DNA from: Aeromonas veronii
GTDB taxonomy: Bacteria > Pseudomonadota > Gammaproteobacteria > Enterobacterales > Aeromonadaceae
Assembly: GCF_040215105.1 (NCBI RefSeq)
Contig: NZ_CP157875.1
Coordinates: 469,501 to 533,500, forward strand
DNA: 64,000 nucleotides
Reading direction: 5' to 3'
Notes under the pieces: model-generated
Told to the model about the DNA's origin: nothing
The model's database searches: none
Seen by the model: the letters and a program-made list of their open reading frames with translations, nothing else
Translations under genes and position numbers: made by a program
In this document: in pieces, positions 59,697-64,000 of the stretch
How the letters are laid out: each line of letters starts with the position of its first letter
Position numbering within the stretch: position 1 is the stretch's first letter

Positions 59697-60659
59697 ATGG
59701 CCAATATTACCGATGTCTCGCGCCTCGCGAATGTATCAAAAGCCACCGTTTCCCGTGTCCTGAGCGGTTCGCGCGGGGTGCGTGAAGAGAGCCGGCTGGC
59801 CGTGTTGCAGGCGGCGGAGCAACTGAACTTTCGCCCCAATGCGACCGCTCGCTCCCTCGCCACCCAGGCGACCGACTGCATCGGCGTCATCCTCTCGCCC
59901 CAGTTGGGCGGCCATCTGGCCAGCATGTTGCCCCTGATCGACGGATTTCTCACTGAGGCCGGCAAGAGCATGCTGGTGCGTTTCGCCGAAGGGCTGTCCC
60001 AACAGCAGCAAGCGGTCGACGAGCTGCTGGGAGGCCGCTGTGACGGCGTGCTGGTGATCGGTGCCAAAGAGGCGCTGCAAGCGGATGAGCGACTGATCCA
60101 GCTCGATGGTGTCACCGATTCGGACAACCTCAATCTCTGCTATGACCTGACTTTCGCCACCGAGAGCGCCTGCCGTTTCCTGCTCGGCAAGGGGCATCGT
60201 CAGCTGGTGCTGATGCTCGATGACAAACACTCACCCGCCGGAAAGCATGCCATCCAGGGCTATCAGCAGGCGCTGCAACAGCAGTCTCTGCCCTACAACA
60301 GCCAGTTGGTGATCGACGGCACCGGCAACCAGCAAGCCCTGCTCGGTCTGCTCAACCGCTATCTGCCCTTCACCGCACTCATCGTGCAGCGCGATACCCT
60401 GGCCGCCGATGCCATGCGCCTGCTGCGAGAGTTCAACCTCAGCATTCCGCAGGACGTTTCCGTGATGAGCCTGGAGGGATCCCCATTGGCGGATCAGCTG
60501 ACCCCGCCGCTCACCTGTATCGAGTACCCGAGCGAACGTCTGGCGCAGGAGTGCGTACGTCTGCTGCAGGCCCAGCTGGCCCAGCGCCTGCTCCCCGCAG
60601 ACGAGCAGTTGAAGTTCCACGGCCGCCTGCTGGTGCGTGAATCCGTAGTCGCGCGCTGA
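59697..60659 (+). CDS. LacI-family transcriptional regulator of the beta-glucoside locus (inferred)
   Basis: A 320-residue repressor-type protein. The N-terminal helix-turn-helix is NITDVSRLANVSKATVSRVLSGSRGV with hinge RPNATARSLATQ, then the effector-binding core. It lies at the end of the PTS locus, and two related CCGG-centred palindromes (one in its own leader, one between the divergent PTS genes) are the obvious targets. The effector, perhaps a phosphorylated beta-glucoside, is unknown. Confidence 0.92.
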   Translation: MANITDVSRLANVSKATVSRVLSGSRGVREESRLAVLQAAEQLNFRPNATARSLATQATDCIGVILSPQLGGHLASMLPLIDGFLTEAGKSMLVRFAEGLSQQQQAVDELLGGRCDGVLVIGAKEALQADERLIQLDGVTDSDNLNLCYDLTFATESACRFLLGKGHRQLVLMLDDKHSPAGKHAIQGYQQALQQQSLPYNSQLVIDGTGNQQALLGLLNRYLPFTALIVQRDTLAADAMRLLREFNLSIPQDVSVMSLEGSPLADQLTPPLTCIEYPSERLAQECVRLLQAQLAQRLLPADEQLKFHGRLLVRESVVAR

Positions 60660-60722
60660 CGCTTGACCTTGCCGCTGGCGGCAGCTTTAGGCTGGGATCA
60701 CATTCACGAGAGGAGAGAGAAT

Positions 60723-60917
60723 ATGGCTATTGAACTCACCGTATCCGGCATGTCCTGTGGCGGTTGCGCCGCCAGCCTGCAAAAAGCCCTGCTGGCCCAG
60801 AGCGCGGTAACGCAGGCCAAGGTCGACTTCGACAGCAGCAAGGCCGTGGTGGAGAGCACCCTCAGCAAGGCCGAGATCATCGCGCTGATCGAGGCCAAGG
60901 GTTTCTCGGTAGAGTGA
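60723..60917 (+). CDS. Small heavy-metal-associated (HMA, CopZ-like) protein
   Basis: A 64-residue protein that is a single ferredoxin-like HMA domain with the metal-binding motif GMSCGGCAASLQ. Such proteins carry Cu(I) to a P-type ATPase. GAGAGGAGAGAGA stands before the ATG at 60723. No copA or cueR is adjacent, so it is an orphan chaperone here. The ORF is too short for many callers but has a clear RBS and family motif. Confidence 0.88.
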   Translation: MAIELTVSGMSCGGCAASLQKALLAQSAVTQAKVDFDSSKAVVESTLSKAEIIALIEAKGFSVE

Positions 60918-60971
60918 ACTAACGCTATATAGGTATAAAACAGACCAATATTCTGTTTACTTGTTTTTATT

Positions 60972-60987
60972 GGTGAGAATGATCACT
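60972..60987 (+). promoter_or_regulatory. CRP-like site upstream of asparaginase
   Basis: GGTGA-GAATGA-TCACT matches 8 of 10 defined positions of the CRP consensus TGTGA-N6-TCACA, about 60 bp before the ATG. E. coli ansB is CRP/FNR-controlled. Visual match only. Confidence 0.45.
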
Positions 60988-61045
60988 TAAATCCGTTTTA
61001 AAAAGCATAAAAATGCTGCAATCAACCCATCAGAAGGATTGCAGC

Positions 61046-62104
61046 ATGACCCTCCCTATCCGCAAGACCCTGCTCGCCGCCGTACTCGGCCTGACCCTTT
61101 CCCCCCTGGCCATGGCCCTGCCCAGCGTGCACATACTGGCGACCGGTGGCACCATCGCCGGGGCGGGCCAGTCTGCCACCCAGTCCAACTACGAGGCCGG
61201 CAAGGTGGCCATCGAGACCCTGATCGCCGCCGTGCCCGAGATGAAGAACGTGGCCGAGGTGCAGGGGGAGCAGGTGGTGAAGATCGGTTCCCAGGACATG
61301 AACGACGAGGTGTGGCTCAAGCTGGCCAAGCGGGTGAACGAGCTGCTGGCCAAGGATGATGTGGATGGCATCGTCATCACCCACGGCACCGATACCATGG
61401 AAGAGACCGCCTACTTCCTGAATCTCACCGTCAAGAGCGACAAGCCGGTGGTGCTGGTCGGCGCCATGCGTCCCTCCACCGCCATGAGTGCCGACGGTCC
61501 GCTGAACCTCTACAACGCCGTGGTCACCGCCTCGGACCCAAGCTCCAGGGGGCGTGGCGTCATGGTCGCCATGAACGATACCGTGCTGGATGCCCGTGAC
61601 GTCACCAAGACCAATACCACTGGGGTGCAGACCTTTGCCGCCCCGAACTTCGGCCCGCTCGGCTACATCCACAACGGCAAGATCGACTATCAACGCAGCC
61701 CGGCCCGCCTGCACACCAGCAAGACCCCGTTCGACGTGAGCAAGCTGGACAAGCTGCCCCAGGTCGGCATCGTCTACAACTATGCCAATGCCACCGACCT
61801 GCCCGCTAAAGCCATGGTGGACGCCAAGTTTGACGGCATCGTCAGCGCCGGGGTGGGCAACGGCAACCTCTATCACACCCTGTTCGATACCCTGGCCAAG
61901 GCGAGCGAGGACGGCATCCGGGTGGTGCGCTCCGCCCGCGTGCCGACCGGCGCCACCACTCTGGATGCGGAGATCGACGATGCCAAGTACGGCTTCGTGG
62001 CCGCCGGCACCCTGAATCCGCAGAAGGCGCGCATCCTGCTGATGCTCTCCCTGACCCAGAGCAAGGATCCCAAGCAGATCCAGCGCTGGTTCCAGGAGTT
62101 CTAA
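61046..62104 (+). CDS. ansB: Periplasmic L-asparaginase type II
   Basis: A 352-residue exported enzyme. Signal peptide ending LSPLAMA-LPSVHIL. The catalytic threonines are in ATGGTIAG (Thr of the first triad) and ITHGTDTMEETAYFL (second triad with Asp), and GAMRPSTAMSADGP lies in the core. It hydrolyses asparagine to aspartate and ammonia. AAGGA precedes the ATG at 61046; the in-frame ATG at 61013 would disrupt the signal peptide. Ends at a strong terminator. Confidence 0.95.
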   Translation: MTLPIRKTLLAAVLGLTLSPLAMALPSVHILATGGTIAGAGQSATQSNYEAGKVAIETLIAAVPEMKNVAEVQGEQVVKIGSQDMNDEVWLKLAKRVNELLAKDDVDGIVITHGTDTMEETAYFLNLTVKSDKPVVLVGAMRPSTAMSADGPLNLYNAVVTASDPSSRGRGVMVAMNDTVLDARDVTKTNTTGVQTFAAPNFGPLGYIHNGKIDYQRSPARLHTSKTPFDVSKLDKLPQVGIVYNYANATDLPAKAMVDAKFDGIVSAGVGNGNLYHTLFDTLAKASEDGIRVVRSARVPTGATTLDAEIDDAKYGFVAAGTLNPQKARILLMLSLTQSKDPKQIQRWFQEF

Positions 62105-62127
62105 GCGCATTTTTTCAGATGGATTCA

Positions 62128-62153
62128 ACGGGAGGCTCAGGCCTCCCGTTTTC
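62128..62153 (+). terminator. Terminator after ansB
   Basis: ACGGGAGGC TCAG GCCTCCCGT followed by TTTCATTT, 24 bp after the stop. Confidence 0.88.
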
Positions 62154-62223
62154 ATTTCCAAGCCTTGGCACAGTCATTGCTATGGGTAGACCACTGTCCA
62201 CAATGCTCTGGGAAGGATGAACG

Positions 62224-62811
62224 ATGAAACGGTGGATCCAACATTTCTATCAGCTGAACCGCCTCAACTGGCTCATGGTCTGGCTGCTGCTCTGCTGCAG
62301 CATCATCCTGCTGTTCCCGGCGGGATTGATGAAAGGAGCCGTCAGCCAGTGGGCCACGGCCCATGCGGCCTGGCTCGGAGTCGGCATGCTGATCGCCATC
62401 TCCTATTTCTGCAGCCAGGGTTTCCTGATCTTCTGGGAGTGGGCCTGTGACGAGTGGCAGTCCCGCCGCCAGCAGGATCAACTGGCCCAGATGATCGGCT
62501 TCCTCGACTTCAACGAGAAGGCGGTACTGCGCGAGTTCGTATTGCAGCGCAAGAGCGTCATAAACCTGCCGATCACCGAGCCCGCCGTCAAAAATCTGAT
62601 GGATGCCGGGGTGCTGACCTATGCCTATGGCAAGCCGGTGCGGGAGAAGGATGACGAGAACCAGATCCGCGCCCTGATGATCGCGCTGCCGGCACGGCCG
62701 CTGCTCACCTACAAGGTACTGGGGTTGTCTCGCGGCAAGATGAGCGATGAGCAGGTGGAGCAGATCATGAATGCCAGACCCAAGTTCGCCCAGAAGAGCT
62801 TCCAGCGCTGA
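62224..62811 (+). CDS. Two-TM membrane protein, superinfection-exclusion-B-like (putative)
   Basis: A 195-residue protein. Two hydrophobic segments (WLMVWLLLCCSIILLFPAGL about 17-36 and AWLGVGMLIAISYFCSQGFLIF about 49-71) are followed by a cytoplasmic, mostly helical region including LDFNEKAVLREFVLQRKSVINLPITEPAVKNLMDAGVLTY. This two-TM plus winged-helix-like tail layout is that of proteins often annotated SieB. Whether it blocks phage superinfection is unknown. RBS AAGGATG precedes the ATG. Confidence 0.55.
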   Translation: MKRWIQHFYQLNRLNWLMVWLLLCCSIILLFPAGLMKGAVSQWATAHAAWLGVGMLIAISYFCSQGFLIFWEWACDEWQSRRQQDQLAQMIGFLDFNEKAVLREFVLQRKSVINLPITEPAVKNLMDAGVLTYAYGKPVREKDDENQIRALMIALPARPLLTYKVLGLSRGKMSDEQVEQIMNARPKFAQKSFQR

Positions 62812-62834
62812 GTTTCACGCATCTTGAATAAAAA

Positions 62835-62858
62835 AGCCGGACACTGTCCGGCTTTTTG
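62835..62858. terminator. Bidirectional terminator
   Basis: AGCCGGAC ACT GTCCGGCT with A5 before and T5 after, between two convergent genes (62811 stop and mgsA stop at 62872). Confidence 0.9.
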
Positions 62859-62871
62859 CTGTCTGGGGCGC

Positions 62872-63330
62872 TTACTCGGTTCTTGCCTTGAGGTAGCCAG
62901 CGTAGTCCGGCACCTGCACGCTGAAGGCGCGCTGCATGTGCGGGCTGTCCATGATGAAGTCCGCGGTCGCTTCGTTGGTGGCGACCGGAATGTTCCACAC
63001 CGCCGCGAGGCGCAGCAGGGCCTTCACATCCGGATCGTGAGCCGCGGCGTTGAGGGGATCCCAGAAGAAGATCATCACGTCGATCTTGCCTTCGGCGATC
63101 AGGGCGCCGAGCTGCTGATCGCCGCCCATGGGGCCGGAGAAGAGGCAGGTGATGGGCAGTTGTGCCTGCTTGCCGAGCAGGGTGCCGGTGGTGCCGGTCG
63201 CATAGAGATGGTGGAGCTTGAGCTCCTCCTTGCGTCTCAGCACCCAGTTCAGCAAGGGGGCCTTCATGTTGTCGTGAGCCACCAGGGCTACCCGTTTGTG
63301 GGGCGCCATCTCACGTGCGATCAGTTCCAT
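62872..63330 (-). CDS. mgsA: Methylglyoxal synthase MgsA
   Basis: A 152-residue enzyme that converts dihydroxyacetone phosphate to methylglyoxal and phosphate, a bypass when phosphate is low. Motifs are [23 protein letters not shown], the catalytic Asp in [14 protein letters not shown], and [20 protein letters not shown]. Length matches E. coli MgsA (152). The upstream open frame to 63504 has no support. The gene is leftward and convergent with the SieB-like gene. Confidence 0.96.
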   Translation of the reverse strand: MELIAREMAPHKRVALVAHDNMKAPLLNWVLRRKEELKLHHLYATGTTGTLLGKQAQLPITCLFSGPMGGDQQLGALIAEGKIDVMIFFWDPLNAAAHDPDVKALLRLAAVWNIPVATNEATADFIMDSPHMQRAFSVQVPDYAGYLKARTE

Positions 63331-63528
63331 GGGGTCATCCGTAGCAAAGTGATGGGAATAGGGCTGTATCCTAATCGAAAGCGGCGCCCGCTGTCTTGCC
63401 GTGCACCGTAACTGTGATCTTCTCGACGCTTGCGACCTGGGATATCGACGTATTGCCAGCAGCGGGCCGCGCAATGATGGCCCTGTCCGCTGCGTCGGAG
63501 GCATGCATTCCGTGCTGATACAGGCGAG

Positions 63529-63552
63529 AAAAAACCCGCCGAAGCGGGTTGG
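63529..63552 (-). terminator. Terminator after bfr
   Basis: On the minus strand AACCCGC TTCG GCGGGTT is followed by TTTTTCTC, about 26 bp beyond the bfr stop at 63578. Confidence 0.85.
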
Positions 63553-63577
63553 GACGCGGCGTCATGCCATCTCCACT

Positions 63578-64000
63578 TCAGGATGACTCCGAGTGCAGCT
63601 GGGATTGCTGGTAGTTTTCCAGACCGATGCGATCGATGAGATCAAGCTGGGTCTCCAGCCAGTCCACATGATCTTCCTCGTCTTCCAGGATCTTCTGGAA
63701 CAGGTCACGGCTGACGTAGTCATGGACAGATTCGGCATAGGTGATGGCCACCTTCAGGTCGGGGATGGCATCCATCTCCAGCGAGAGATCGCAACGCAAC
63801 ATCTCGTCGACCGTCTCACCGATGCGCAGCTTGCCCAGGTCTTGCAAATTGGGCAGTCCTTCCAGAAACAGTACCCGCTTGACCAGTTCGTCGGCATGCT
63901 TCATCTCATCGATGGACTCGTGGTATTCCTTGTGCCCAAGACCCTTGAGGCCCCAGTCATCATAGATGCGGGCATGGAGGAAATACTGGTTGATGGCCAC
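63578..64000 (-). CDS. bfr: Bacterioferritin Bfr, 3' part (start outside window)
   Basis: The visible 140 residues are the C-terminal part of a 158-residue-type iron-storage protein; the frame runs open to the window end. Ferroxidase and haem-binding residues are seen in [15 protein letters not shown] (Glu and His ligands), [13 protein letters not shown] and [20 protein letters not shown]. Bfr forms a 24-mer shell that stores ferric iron. The gene is read leftward and ends at a hairpin terminator. The 247 bp between its stop and mgsA's start has no other gene. Confidence 0.96.
   Translation of the reverse strand: MAINQYFLHARIYDDWGLKGLGHKEYHESIDEMKHADELVKRVLFLEGLPNLQDLGKLRIGETVDEMLRCDLSLEMDAIPDLKVAITYAESVHDYVSRDLFQKILEDEEDHVDWLETQLDLIDRIGLENYQQSQLHSESS

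Noticed and set aside
63371..63565. A 64-residue open frame between mgsA and bfr
   Set aside because: No ribosome binding site or similarity seen, and it overlaps the bfr terminator hairpin.

Overview
The window is a contiguous piece of a high-GC gammaproteobacterial chromosome and almost certainly comes from Aeromonas. The best evidence is the run yacG-zapD-coaE-tapD-tapC-tapB-tapA next to nadC/ampD, with proteins that read like the Aeromonas Tap type IV pilus, followed by pdhR-aceE-aceF-lpdA. All identifications come from reading the sequence and from family knowledge; no database search was run. Start codons were chosen from ribosome binding sites and family N-termini and are often upstream- or downstream-shifted from the longest open frame.

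Layout. 1-3.6 kb: 3' end of secA, a TPR/glycosyltransferase-like protein and mutT. 3.6-9.8 kb (minus): tapA-B-C-D pilus genes running into coaE, zapD and yacG. 9.8-12.1 kb: nadC with a retropepsin-like protease (minus) and ampD (plus). 12.1-19.5 kb: pdhR and the pyruvate dehydrogenase genes aceE, aceF (three lipoyl domains) and lpdA, with a perfect PdhR operator and ArcA- and FNR-like boxes. 19.6-24.3 kb: a GAF-GGDEF diguanylate cyclase and two chemoreceptors whose signalling domains are nearly identical. 24.6-29.7 kb: a two-part patatin/outer-membrane barrel protein (type Vd-like) and acnB. 29.9-33.1 kb: tandem CSS-motif/EAL phosphodiesterases. 33.2-39.8 kb: a sugar-lactone oxidase, a G3E GTPase, an MFS pump, a YbaK-domain protein, folK, folB and plsY.

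39.8-40.3 kb is a tRNA operon (Phe-Thr-Phe-Asn) with a clear sigma70 promoter and terminator. 40.4-46 kb holds a YegP-like protein, an OmpA-family protein, an unusual potassium-channel protein, a Yip1-like membrane protein, and a divergent rhtA-like exporter/Lrp-type regulator pair. 46.1-51.1 kb (minus) is a trehalose locus treR-treB-treC followed by a sugar acetyltransferase, with a 22-bp perfect TreR operator palindrome. 51.2-60.7 kb is an AEC transporter and then a beta-glucoside/chitobiose-type PTS locus: one divergent IIC gene, then IIB, IIC, 6-phospho-beta-glucosidase, IIA, ROK sugar kinase, outer-membrane porin and a LacI-type regulator, with two related CCGG-centred operator palindromes. 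60.7-64 kb: a small metal-binding protein, periplasmic asparaginase, a SieB-like membrane protein, mgsA and the 3' part of bfr.

Functionally the window mixes core metabolism (PDH, aconitase, folate, CoA, NAD), surface and motility functions (type IV pilus, chemoreceptors, c-di-GMP enzymes) and inducible sugar uptake. I see no insertion sequences, prophage, CRISPR array or integrase. The items most worth a second look are the potassium-channel protein with its unexplained 340-residue N-terminal region, the shared signalling half of the two chemoreceptors, the layered PDH control region and the two-IIC beta-glucoside PTS with its inferred LacI regulon.
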